Shown in pieces: positions 26,301-33,452 of a stretch of 64,000 nucleotides of DNA. Source of the stretch: JAAXGX01 sp965221595 (lineage in GTDB: Bacteria > Acidobacteriota > Vicinamibacteria > Vicinamibacterales > UBA8438); NCBI GenBank assembly GCA_965221595.1, contig OZ244900.1, positions 310,001 through 374,000 of the forward strand. Reading direction: 5' to 3'. The notes under the pieces are model-generated. The model made no database searches. It saw only the letters and a list, made by a program, of their open reading frames with translations, and was not told the origin of the DNA. Positions within the stretch are counted from its first letter, which is position 1, and every line of letters starts with the position of its first letter. Made by a program: the position numbers and the translations under genes.

Positions 26301-26399
26301 GGCGGCGAGTTGCTGGCGCGCTATCGCGACACCACGGCGGAGATCAGGGCCATCTACGAGGCGGGCCTGCAACGCCTGGCCGGCGAACCCGGGACCTGA
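23328..26399 (+). CDS. glnE: bifunctional glutamine synthetase adenylyltransferase/adenylyl-removing enzyme
   Basis: 1023 aa with two homologous halves. The N-terminal adenylyl-removase nucleotidyltransferase site is GMGKLGAADLNYSSDIDLIY near residues 231-250. The C-terminal adenylyltransferase site is FALGKLGGRELTVYSDLDLV near 741-760. Each has the G-G-D-D pattern, and each is followed by a helical domain (VKEGRGGIREVE and LKRGRGGLADIDFLLQV). It adds AMP to, or removes AMP from, a Tyr of glutamine synthetase in response to glutamine and PII state, so it is cytosolic nitrogen control. The length is slightly above the E. coli enzyme (946 aa). It has its own start and is convergent with the downstream hydrolase by 18 bases. 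Confidence 0.95.
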   Translation: MPPEPHAATPRDIFLSPDLSQDAAAALLAQYGLRDGAAADRQLQQLADDLPSRQALGALAGTLLDVVASAADPDAALLGFCRYVATRTPKAGFIGNLHADPRMLDILTQILGTSPFLSEILIRNPEYLHWLRRELDGAAPDRTAFDTEIGRWLAANEGVEKQVNALKRFQRRELLRITARDLFGMLDRKTLTATTNQLSNLADALVDAVLRVATAEQVAKAGPLPGRFAVIGMGKLGAADLNYSSDIDLIYVYDVPREAAGDVHWRYQKLGRRLTVLLSEHTGEGYLYRVDMRLRPMGQRGALVYSLAQVAEYYESLGETFERFALLKARPIAGDTALGEQFLELVEPFVYRKYLDHAAIEELARYKARADREHARHGDLDQNVKEGRGGIREVELFVQVFQLIYGGDRPALRTGRTLTALEQLGAQGFIEADVQRDLQAAYIFFRNVEHGLQAAEGQQTHSLSGTERGVRALARRLGFDEPETLTTVLNRHRERVHAVYARLFEGRTEDEGLAGREIFRLLAGDGADDAVRARLEAAGFDEPDRTLDAMRALGAAGGQGRSSTRNLLANLLATIVAKEVPLSAPGTVLTRLERVVSGTGAAASFYRTLLEDPALRERLLVGLDAGDLYAARLAAYPEVLDSLAGGALDRDAFHAAVVHAFDEAVATGPDLEPTLDPFRRVKAIEEFKVLAEWLTVRRLDFLNEKLSIVADCAVRAATRAVAHRFPPIPDAADADAGWAVFALGKLGGRELTVYSDLDLVFLYAGDAGDARRFERHQKFVRAVYDLLSKTTAAGFAYKMDTRLRPEGRMGALATPLGAFERYLAERAEIWERMAWTRCRFVGGDAALAGQVQEAVGRFVYGPWSPEIPAYARHVRGRMERELTDEAAGGHLDLKRGRGGLADIDFLLQVLQLREGPAREGFRVPGTRRLLSALPATQFLAADEATVLREAYTFLRELETVLRIHTDSEASTIPTDAVALEPLARQLGTPLSGGELLARYRDTTAEIRAIYEAGLQRLAGEPGT

Positions 26400-26417
26400 T
26401 GCCGGGTGCGCTGCGGG

Positions 26418-27680
26418 CTACATCACGCCGAAGGCCTTGTCCATCGCGCCGGCGAGCGGCTCGGCATACGCCAGCCCGTGCCGGTTGTGGCACATCGCCA
26501 CGGCGAGGCGGTTGTCGAGGTCGGCCCAGCCGATGGAGCCGCCGAGCCCCGGATGGCTCAGGATGCGCCCGCTGCCGACGACGCCGGGCGCCTCGAGCCA
26601 GAATCCGCCGTTCGACACGCGCGTAATCGTGCCCCGGCCGACATCGAGCTTGTCGGTGTCGGGGCGCGGCTCCAGGCAGTCGCGTACCCGCTCGGGCGAG
26701 AGCAGGCGCACGCCGTCGAGCTGGCCCTCGTTCGCCAGCAGCGCAAAGAAGCGCGCCGAGCTGATGGCGTTGTAGATGCCGCCGGCGCCCGGGATGACCG
26801 CCTGCCGGACGATGGAGCGCCCGAACACGTCCTGCGTGCCGGCCACCTGTATCGGCATGGACCGCCCGCGAGCCGTGTCCTGATCGGCAATCGAGGTCTC
26901 GGAGTTGTACATGTGCGCGACGCGCGGCTCGTCCTCGGGCGGCAGGCCCATCCACAGGTCCTCGATGCCGAGCGGCTGGGCTATCTCCTCGTGGACGAAC
27001 TGGCGGAACGGCCGCTGCTTCGGATCCGTCCGCTCCACGACCACCGAGTTGATCCAGCCCCAGGTGTAACTGTGGTAGGCGTTGGTGGTACCGGGCTCGA
27101 AGACCGGTTCCAGGTTCGCCAGCGCATTCACCATCCAGTCGTAGTCGGCCATCTGCTCCGGCGTGACGCCGGCCGGCATCGCGGGGATGCCGGTGCGGTG
27201 GCTGAGGCCGTCGCGCACCGTGGCCTTGTCCTTGCCGTGCGCGGCGAACTCGGGCCAGTAGCGGGCGATGGGCGCGTCGTAGGAGACCAGCCCCCGCTCG
27301 GCCTGGATGTGCAGCGCGGTGGCGGTAATCGCCTTGGTCACGGAGAAGACGTTGAAGAGGGTCTGCCGGTCCACCTTGCGCCCCGTCGCCCGGTCGGCCA
27401 CGCCGCCCCAGACGTCGACAACCAGCTCCTCGTCCTTGTAGACGGCGAACTGGATGCCCACCTCGCCAGCCTGGATCGCCTCGTCCACAGCCGTCTGGAA
27501 GATCTGCTGGGCGTCCGCTCCCGGCCGGCCGCCGCCTTGGGCGAGCAGCCCGGCCTCGCGCAGCAGGTGCGTGATGCCCAGAAAGCTCACGCCGCCCGCG
27601 GCGTTCAGGATGAACCCGCGCCGCGACAGCGAGGGAAGGCGCCCGGGCGAACGTCGAAGGCGGTGGTTGATGTCGGTCAT
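26418..27680 (-). CDS. class-C-beta-lactamase-like serine hydrolase, Tat-type signal
   Basis: 420 aa from the ATG at 27680. Two more ATGs lie in frame up to 27716 and none has a strong ribosome site. A twin-arginine-like signal is seen at 19-40 (SRRGFILNAAGGVSFLG). The nucleophile motif is SVTK at 113-116 (FNVFSVTKAITA). The second motif is around YHSYTWGWINS, and the third region is HPGLGGSIGWADLDN. This is the beta-lactamase/EstB esterase family (PF00144), in which most environmental members are esterases or peptidases, and true cephalosporinase activity cannot be inferred. Periplasmic. It precedes a GDTLVV paralogue gene on the opposite side of an AT-poor gap. Confidence 0.82.
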   Translation of the reverse strand: MTDINHRLRRSPGRLPSLSRRGFILNAAGGVSFLGITHLLREAGLLAQGGGRPGADAQQIFQTAVDEAIQAGEVGIQFAVYKDEELVVDVWGGVADRATGRKVDRQTLFNVFSVTKAITATALHIQAERGLVSYDAPIARYWPEFAAHGKDKATVRDGLSHRTGIPAMPAGVTPEQMADYDWMVNALANLEPVFEPGTTNAYHSYTWGWINSVVVERTDPKQRPFRQFVHEEIAQPLGIEDLWMGLPPEDEPRVAHMYNSETSIADQDTARGRSMPIQVAGTQDVFGRSIVRQAVIPGAGGIYNAISSARFFALLANEGQLDGVRLLSPERVRDCLEPRPDTDKLDVGRGTITRVSNGGFWLEAPGVVGSGRILSHPGLGGSIGWADLDNRLAVAMCHNRHGLAYAEPLAGAMDKAFGVM

Positions 27681-27771
27681 GCCGCGAAGCATAGGAGATC
27701 GGCCGGCACCATACAAGGGATGGATTGCGCGCGCCCCGGCGGGTCCGGACGACCGCCGGGGCGCACACCGG

Positions 27772-28761
27772 CTACTGCTTCGAGGCCGCGGCAGCTGCCG
27801 CGTCGTCCGCGCGGCCGCCCGTGAGAATGCCCTCCATGCCGTAGTTGCCTTCGTGGCAGGCGTACTCGTAGATGGGCTGCCCGAGGCTCGTGAAGGGATA
27901 CGCGACCGTCCAGGGCCGCGTGTACATCTGCGGATCGTTGACCTCGATCGAGTACTCGACCGTGTCCCGGTCCACCCGTGTGAAGCGCTCGACGAGCACC
28001 ATGCCCTCGCCCGACCCGCTGTGCGAGTTGAAGGCTGACCAGGGCTGGAGCGCGCTCACGTTGGGATGGATGTTCGTGGTCGTCACCACCAGCGTGTCGC
28101 CGTCCCAGTGCCCGCGCGGCACGCCGTTCCACTGGCCGACGTGCTCCGGCACGGGCGGGAGGTCGTCCAGCGGGATGATGCGCGCCTCGTGGACCTGCTC
28201 GTGCAGGATGGCCACGTACCCCGGCGCCTGGAAGATCTGGAAGTTGTTGTTGTAGGCGCGTGGGAACATGGCGTTGGGCATGCCGCCGCGGGTCACGCAG
28301 CGCTCCCAGATGTGCCGGTCCTGCCAGGTGTCGTCGTCGCGCGGGCTGTTGTCCCGGGCGTACTCACCGGCAGCCGTCAGCGGCGGGAAGCGGCCGTCCG
28401 GCGGGTCCACGAGCAGCGACGTCCGGTTCGTCGGCGTGCCCCGCTCCATCCAGAAATTGTTGTAGGCACCGACGTTGCCGCCGGCCACTGTGCGCCGGGG
28501 CGCCGCGAGCAGGAGCTGCCGGTCGCGCTCGGCGGCCTCGGCCTGCCGCTCGCTGGTTTCTTCGTCGGACAGGGTCGTTCGTCCCTGATATTCGTCGGGG
28601 CGCTCCATGGGAACGGCGCCGGACGAATGCCAGACTCCCTGCAGGTCGGGATCGCCCCAGGCCGTGCGCAGACCCATGCCCTGGGACTGCGCGGCGGCGA
28701 TTGCCGGCGCCAGCAGCAGCGCTCCGATCACCGTCCACGCCGTGAGATATGGATACCGCAT
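27772..28761 (-). CDS. secreted protein of the GDTLVV family (paralogue 2 of 5)
   Basis: 329 aa. The start is set by AGGAGG 5 bases before the ATG, and a signal peptide ends near AIAAAQSQG. The family blocks are LRTAWGDPDLQGVWHSSG, RCVTRGGMPNAMFPRAYNNN, YVAILHEQVHEARIIPLD, GVPRGHWDGDTLVVTTTN, NDPQMYTRPWT and YACHEGNYGMEGIL. It is closest by eye to the paralogue at 62820-63854, sharing the NRTSLLVDPPDGRFPPLT and Asn-rich middle segments. Function unknown. It is probably periplasmic or surface-exposed. The conserved CHE near the C-terminus could bind a metal or haem, but nothing proves that. Confidence 0.8.
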   Translation of the reverse strand: MRYPYLTAWTVIGALLLAPAIAAAQSQGMGLRTAWGDPDLQGVWHSSGAVPMERPDEYQGRTTLSDEETSERQAEAAERDRQLLLAAPRRTVAGGNVGAYNNFWMERGTPTNRTSLLVDPPDGRFPPLTAAGEYARDNSPRDDDTWQDRHIWERCVTRGGMPNAMFPRAYNNNFQIFQAPGYVAILHEQVHEARIIPLDDLPPVPEHVGQWNGVPRGHWDGDTLVVTTTNIHPNVSALQPWSAFNSHSGSGEGMVLVERFTRVDRDTVEYSIEVNDPQMYTRPWTVAYPFTSLGQPIYEYACHEGNYGMEGILTGGRADDAAAAAASKQ

Positions 28762-28988
28762 CTGATCCTCCTGATCGCTCGTGTGCTGTCGTTCCGCTAC
28801 CGCCCCTCATGATGGACCGTCAACGCGGCCCCTTGCAAGAGATCTCGTCGATGATCGCGCAGCCGGTCCCGGCGTGCAACCGCCGCGTGCGGCGCTCCTT
28901 CCCGTCCGCGGTGCCTGCAGCGAATCGTCAGTAAGTCTTCAGGAAAACTTCAGAATGGCCGCTTCCGGGCGTCCGCTAGGCTCGATCC

Positions 28989-31900
28989 GTGCTGCTCGAC
29001 GCACTCATTCGCTGGTCGCTGCGCAACCGCCTCGGCGTGCTCGTCGCGGCGGCTGCGTTCCTCGTGTGGGGCGGCTACGTGGCCGCCCGCATGCCGGTCG
29101 ACGTACTGCCGGAGCTGACTGCGCCTACGGTGACCCTGCTGGTCGAGGGGCACGGGATGGCGCCGACCGACATGGAGGCGCTGGTCACTTTCCCCGTCGA
29201 GGCCGCCCTCAACGGGGCGGCCGGCGTGCGCCGGGTGCGCTCGTCGACCGCGGTCGGCGTCGCGGTCATCTGGGTCGACTTCGACTGGGGCGCCGACGTT
29301 CATCGCGCGCGCCAGACGGTGGCCGAGAAGCTGGCGGCGGTGGCGGGGACCTTGCCGGACGGCGTCGACCCGCCGGTGCTGGCGCCGCTCTCGTCGATTA
29401 TGGGCGAGGTGATGTTCGTCGCCCTGCAGTCCGCGGTGCACACGCCGCTGGCGCTGCGCACGGTTGCGGACACGCTGGTCCGCCGGCGCGTGCTGGCAAC
29501 GCCCGGCGTCGCCCAGGTGACCGTGATCGGCGGCCGGCGCCGGCAGTTCGAGGTGCTGGTCGACCCCGAGCGGCTCGACGACTACGCAGTCGCCCTGAGC
29601 GCGGTCGAGGCGGCGCTGCGTCGCGCCAGCCGCAACACGTCGGCGGGGTTCCGGCAGGCCGGCGGGCAGGAGTACCTGATTCGAGGTGCCGGGCGCGCGC
29701 GCGACACCGAGGGCATCGGCGCGACGGTGGTAGCCACGCGCGACCTGCGGCCGATCCGCGTGCGCGATGTGGCCGAGGTGCGGGTGGGAGAGTCGCTCAG
29801 GCGGGGGGACGGCTCGCGCAACGGGCAGCCGGCGGTCATCCTGGGCATCCAACGGCAGCCCGACGTCAACACGCTGGCGCTGACCCGCGAGCTGGATGGC
29901 GTGCTCGAGGAGATTCGGGCCGATCTGCCTGCGGGGATGCAGCTCGACACCCGACTGCTCCGGCAGGTCGACTTCATCGAGCTCGCGCTGTCCAACCTGA
30001 ACGGTGCGCTGCGTGACGGCACGCTGCTGGTCATGGTCGTCACGCTGCTGTTCCTGGCGAACCTGCGCGCCGGCGCCATCACGCTGCTGGCCATTCCGCT
30101 GTCGCTGCTGGCCGCCGTCGCGGGCCTGCGCCTGGCCGGCCTGTCCATCAACGTGATGACGCTGGGGGGCATGGCCATCGCGGTGGGTGCGCTGGTCGAC
30201 GACGCCATCGTCGACGTCGAGAACGTCGTGCGGCGGCTGCGCGAGAACGCGGCCCTGCCTGCGGCGGCGCGGCGCCCGGTGATAACCGTGGTCTACCGTG
30301 CCAGCCGCGAGATCCGCGCCTCCATCGTCTTCGCAACGCTCATCGTCATGCTGGTGTTCCTGCCACTCTTCTTCCTGTCCGGCGTCGAGGGCCGGCTGCT
30401 GCAGCCGCTCGGGTTCGCGTACCTCATCGCCCTGGCGGCGTCGCTCGTCGTCGCGCTCACGGTGACGCCGGCGCTGTGTGCCTATCTGCTGCCCGGCGCG
30501 CGGCGCATCCGCGAGGGCCCTGAGCCCGTGTTGGCGGCCGCCTTGCGGCGCGGCTACGGGCACGTGCTGCGCGCCGCGTTGGGGCGGCCGGCCCGGGTCG
30601 TCGGCGCCGCCGCGCTGCTGCTCGCGGTCGCGCTCGCCGCCGTTCCGCGCCTGGGCCGCACGTTCCTGCCGGCCTTCAACGAGGGCGCCCTCGTCATCAG
30701 CGCGGTCACGCTGCCGGGCACGAGCCTGGAGGAATCGAACGCGCTCGGGAGCGCTATCGAGCGGCTGCTGCTCGACGTGCCGGAGGTAGCGGCGACCGCG
30801 CGGCGGACCGGGCGGGCGGCGCTCGACGAGCATGTCCAGGGTGTGGAATCGGCGGAGATCGACGTCCGGTTGCGCCCGGGCGGCCGGCCGCACGACACCG
30901 TACTGGCGGAGATCCGCGAGCGGCTCTCCCTGGTGCCCGGTACCTCGATTACGGTCGGGCAGCCGATCTCCCACCGCATCGACCACATGCTGTCCGGACA
31001 GCGCGCCAACATCGCCGTCAAGATTTTCGGCCCCGACCTGGGGGTGCTGCGCGTTCTGGGCGCGCAGGGTTTGGCAGCCATGCGGGACGTTGCCGGGCTC
31101 GTCGACCTGGCGCTCGAACCCCAGGCCGACATCCCGACCGTGCGGGTCGGCTTCGACCGCGCGGCGCTCGCCCGCTACGGCTTGCCTGCCGGTGAGGCGG
31201 CCACGGTGCTGGAGACGGCGCTGCTCGGCCGCCGGGTGGGCCAGATCATCGACGACCAGCTCGCCGTCCCGCTGGTCATGCGCTACCCCGCGAGCGATCT
31301 GGCCGATCTGGACGCGATGTGGCACACCCGCCTCGACATGCCCGCGGGCGCCCGGGTGCCCCTCGGCGGTCTCGCCGACATCGTCGAGGACCGCGGGCCC
31401 AACTTCATCGGACGCGAGAACGTCCAGCGGCGGATCGTCGTCACCGCGAACGTTGCCGGACGGGACCTCGGGAGCGTCGTCGCGGACGTCCGGGAACGGG
31501 TGGCCGCGGGCGTCACCCTGCCGGAGGGCTACCGGGTCGAGTACGGCGGACAGTTCGAGGCGGAGGTCCGGGCCGAGCGGCTGCTGCTCGGCCTCGGACT
31601 GGGCGCCGTAGTCGGTATCTTCCTCATGCTGTTCAGCGCGTTCCGCTCGGCCCGCGACGCGGCCATCATCATGCTGAACCTGCCGCTGGCGTTGATCGGC
31701 GGCGTGGCCGGGGTGTTCCTGGGTGGCGGCGTGTTGTCGATCGCGGCGCTGATCGGGTTCATCGCGCTGTTCGGCATCGCGACGCGCAACGGCATCATGC
31801 TGCTGCTGCGCATCCGCCGCCTGGGCCGGGAGGAGGGCACGGCGGACGTGCGCGAGGTGGTGATCCGCGGCTCGGTCGACCGCATCGTGCCCATCGTTAT

Positions 31901-32117
31901 GACGGCGCTGTCGACCGGCCTGGCTCTCCTCCCGGTGGCCTTCGGCGCCGGTCAGCCGGGCAGCGAAATCCAGGCGCCGTTGGCCCTCGTCATCGTCTGC
32001 GGCCTGTTCTCGTCCACCGCCCTGAACATGTTCGTGGTCCCGGCGGTGGTCCTCCTGACGGACCGCGGCACCCGCCGCCCGGATCCGACTCTGCGTTCCC
32101 GGTTCGCCGGGGCTTAG
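28989..32117 (+). CDS. RND efflux pump, inner-membrane subunit (CusA/CzcA-like, HME type)
   Basis: 1042 aa from a GTG at 28989. Twelve membrane helices are expected. Helix 1 follows MLLDALIRWSLRNRLGVLVA. Large periplasmic loops follow helices 1 and 7 (PADVLPEL-like MPVDVLPELTAPTV, GVRRVRSSTAVGVAVIWVDF). The helix-4 motif GALVDDAIVDVENVVRRL has the paired Asp residues of proton relay in heavy-metal-efflux RND pumps. The C-terminal half repeats this plan and ends with GLFSSTALNMFVVPAVV. It would export metal ions or other cations from periplasm or cytoplasm using the proton gradient with an adaptor and TolC. Neither partner is adjacent. The nearest TolC genes are the pair at 10-12.7 kb. Confidence 0.88.
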   Translation: MLLDALIRWSLRNRLGVLVAAAAFLVWGGYVAARMPVDVLPELTAPTVTLLVEGHGMAPTDMEALVTFPVEAALNGAAGVRRVRSSTAVGVAVIWVDFDWGADVHRARQTVAEKLAAVAGTLPDGVDPPVLAPLSSIMGEVMFVALQSAVHTPLALRTVADTLVRRRVLATPGVAQVTVIGGRRRQFEVLVDPERLDDYAVALSAVEAALRRASRNTSAGFRQAGGQEYLIRGAGRARDTEGIGATVVATRDLRPIRVRDVAEVRVGESLRRGDGSRNGQPAVILGIQRQPDVNTLALTRELDGVLEEIRADLPAGMQLDTRLLRQVDFIELALSNLNGALRDGTLLVMVVTLLFLANLRAGAITLLAIPLSLLAAVAGLRLAGLSINVMTLGGMAIAVGALVDDAIVDVENVVRRLRENAALPAAARRPVITVVYRASREIRASIVFATLIVMLVFLPLFFLSGVEGRLLQPLGFAYLIALAASLVVALTVTPALCAYLLPGARRIREGPEPVLAAALRRGYGHVLRAALGRPARVVGAAALLLAVALAAVPRLGRTFLPAFNEGALVISAVTLPGTSLEESNALGSAIERLLLDVPEVAATARRTGRAALDEHVQGVESAEIDVRLRPGGRPHDTVLAEIRERLSLVPGTSITVGQPISHRIDHMLSGQRANIAVKIFGPDLGVLRVLGAQGLAAMRDVAGLVDLALEPQADIPTVRVGFDRAALARYGLPAGEAATVLETALLGRRVGQIIDDQLAVPLVMRYPASDLADLDAMWHTRLDMPAGARVPLGGLADIVEDRGPNFIGRENVQRRIVVTANVAGRDLGSVVADVRERVAAGVTLPEGYRVEYGGQFEAEVRAERLLLGLGLGAVVGIFLMLFSAFRSARDAAIIMLNLPLALIGGVAGVFLGGGVLSIAALIGFIALFGIATRNGIMLLLRIRRLGREEGTADVREVVIRGSVDRIVPIVMTALSTGLALLPVAFGAGQPGSEIQAPLALVIVCGLFSSTALNMFVVPAVVLLTDRGTRRPDPTLRSRFAGA

Positions 32118-32240
32118 CCGATTCCCCTCGGTTTCGCGCCCCTGGGGTCGCGGCGGCCCTGGGCGGAGCTTCCGGACTGCTTCGGCATCCGATGCGGTCG
32201 CCCGATTGACAGCTCCGGACGTTGCTTTCATGCTTTGAAC

Positions 32241-32345
32241 GTGACGACCCTGATCCGGATCCGGCACGTGCTGGAGTCCCTGCACCGACGGTTGAAGGCC
32301 CGTGCCGCCCTGGAGGGCGTTTCGATGTCGCTCTACGCGCTGCGG
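32241..32345 (+). pseudogene. relic of a FitA/Phd-like ribbon-helix-helix antitoxin
   Basis: From the GTG at 32241 the frame encodes VTTLIRIRHVLESLHRRLKA and then RAALEGVSMSLYALRQIL. This is the DNA-binding ribbon-helix-helix of FitA-type antitoxins (TTLTIRNVPEELHRRLKARAALEGRSLSDYLLREI pattern), but the C-terminal toxin-binding half is missing. The frame runs instead into a signal-peptide-like sequence. No PIN toxin gene follows. Substitutions such as Leu for the usual Pro before ESLH suggest decay. Confidence 0.6.
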
Positions 32346-32750
32346 CAGATCCTGGCAGCCGTCGTGCTGCTAGGCGTGGCGGGCGCCGCGGAGCGGGAGG
32401 TCGCGGGGCAGGACGGGGAGGTGTTCGTCTTCCGACGCATCTGCAACATCGAGCCGGGCCAGGAGGCGGCCGCCGCGGCGCTCGCGCGGGACATGGCCGA
32501 GCTGGTCGAGCGGAAGTACCCCTTCGTGGAGATGTCGGTGCGAACGGGGCGCTGGATGACGGGGTTTCAGAGCCTCGAACAGCCGGTCGACCAGATCATG
32601 TTCGCCGAGCGGCACCCCGATCCCGACATGCGCCGGGACTTCGCCGACATCCTCCAGGCGGACGACGAGTTCGGCGCGCTGCAGCTCGGGATGCTGGGGG
32701 TGGTCGACTTCACCCGCTGCACCGAGACCCGCTTTCGCGAGCGCCCGTAA
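32325..32750 (+). CDS. secreted hypothetical protein starting inside the antitoxin relic
   Basis: 141 aa from the ATG at 32325, chosen because GGAGG lies 8 bases upstream and a signal peptide begins there (MSLYALRQILAAVVLLGVAG). A TTG at 32235 extends the frame by 30 residues through an antitoxin relic. The mature part (about 110 residues) reads like a small alpha/beta domain: EVFVFRRICNIEPGQEAAAA, then FVEMSVRTGRWMTGFQSLEQ and PVDQIMFAERHPDPDMRRDF. I do not recognise the family, though the pattern recalls dimeric alpha/beta-barrel proteins. The ribosome site of this gene lies within the relic, so the two have fused at the DNA level. Confidence 0.65.
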   Translation: MSLYALRQILAAVVLLGVAGAAEREVAGQDGEVFVFRRICNIEPGQEAAAAALARDMAELVERKYPFVEMSVRTGRWMTGFQSLEQPVDQIMFAERHPDPDMRRDFADILQADDEFGALQLGMLGVVDFTRCTETRFRERP

Positions 32751-32765
32751 CGCTCCAGCTTCAGC

Positions 32766-32811
32766 CGGGCTGCGCCCCGCACCCCCTGGCGTCCGCTTGC
32801 GGGGACCCCAT
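32766..32811 (+). repeat. intergenic repeat R3, copy 2
   Basis: Matches 21552-21597 at about 38 of 46 positions and also starts with a hairpin (GGGC-tgc-GCCC). It begins 15 bases after the stop of the secreted protein, in sense orientation, between convergent genes. Confidence 0.6.
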
Positions 32812-32820
32812 AGCCCCGCG

Positions 32821-32849
32821 GCGCGCCGTGCGCGCCTTGCGGAGTCTGC
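32821..32849 (+). repeat. intergenic repeat R2, full copy
   Basis: A 29-base unit (GCGCGCCGTGCGCGCCTTGC, then GGAGTCTGC) found as a 22-base identical copy at 21700-21721 and a 27/29 inverted copy at 37793-37821. It lies between convergent genes. Confidence 0.6.
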
Positions 32850-32870
32850 CGGGTTCTGCGGCGCAGACTC

Positions 32871-33434
32871 CTACGTGCGCGACACGACGCGGAACGTCCA
32901 CCAGTCGTCGGGCCGCGGGGTGTCGAGCGGAGGCGGCTCGCCGCCGCCGGGTTGCCGCGCCTGCACGGCCGGCTTCTGCAGTTTCCGGATCCGCGCAGCC
33001 CAGACCTGGTCGAGCATGGCCGGGTCCAGTTCCCGGTTGAGGAAGACGGGGTAGACGACGCCATCGAGCCGCAGGCGTCCGGCATGGTCCTGTCCCACCC
33101 GCGGACACCAATACTTGCGCGCGCCGTACGAGCAACTGATGAAGAGGTCGCCGGCGGGCGTCGCCATGCAGTTGACGTTGACCGAATGGGGTCTCAACGC
33201 GATGGCAATCTGGATCTGGCACAGTGACACGTCGTTCGCGAAGCTCCAGTCGGAGACGGGCGCCTCGTGCGTGTCACCCAGCAGAATGAAACCCGGGGTG
33301 GCATCGCACGGACAGTTGACGGTCCAGGCGACGCCGCCGGCCAGGACAACCAGTGCCAGCCCGACCCCGATGGCGGGAAGGCGCTTCCGGACGGACTGCG
33401 ACAACGTGCCGACGGCGCTTCGTTCCGCGGTCAT
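32871..33434 (-). CDS. membrane-anchored Cys-rich hypothetical protein
   Basis: 187 aa, ATG with AGGAGG 6 bases upstream. A basic N-terminus precedes one membrane anchor (about 22-41: AIGVGLALVVLAGGVAWTV). The periplasmic part has six or seven Cys residues (NCPCDATPGF, SLCQIQI, VNCMATPAGD, ISCSYGARKYWC), which could form disulfides or hold a metal. A Pro-rich linker precedes the end DDWWTFRVVSRT. I do not recognise a family. It is the last gene of a minus-strand group (CMD protein, DUF305-LVIVD protein, this one), 18 bases after its neighbour, so co-transcription is likely. Confidence 0.65.
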   Translation of the reverse strand: MTAERSAVGTLSQSVRKRLPAIGVGLALVVLAGGVAWTVNCPCDATPGFILLGDTHEAPVSDWSFANDVSLCQIQIAIALRPHSVNVNCMATPAGDLFISCSYGARKYWCPRVGQDHAGRLRLDGVVYPVFLNRELDPAMLDQVWAARIRKLQKPAVQARQPGGGEPPPLDTPRPDDWWTFRVVSRT

Positions 33435-33452
33435 GCTCCACCTCCTGCTGGT

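Noticed and set aside
26418..27680. A second true beta-lactamase (class C) to accompany the B3 enzyme
   Set aside because: The SVTK motif is present but the second and third motifs differ from AmpC. The family is mostly esterases, so a resistance role is not supported.
28950..32285. An open frame of more than 1100 codons antisense to the RND pump gene
   Set aside because: It is His/Arg/Gln-rich with no recognisable motif and exactly shadows a real gene. Long antisense frames are expected at this GC content.
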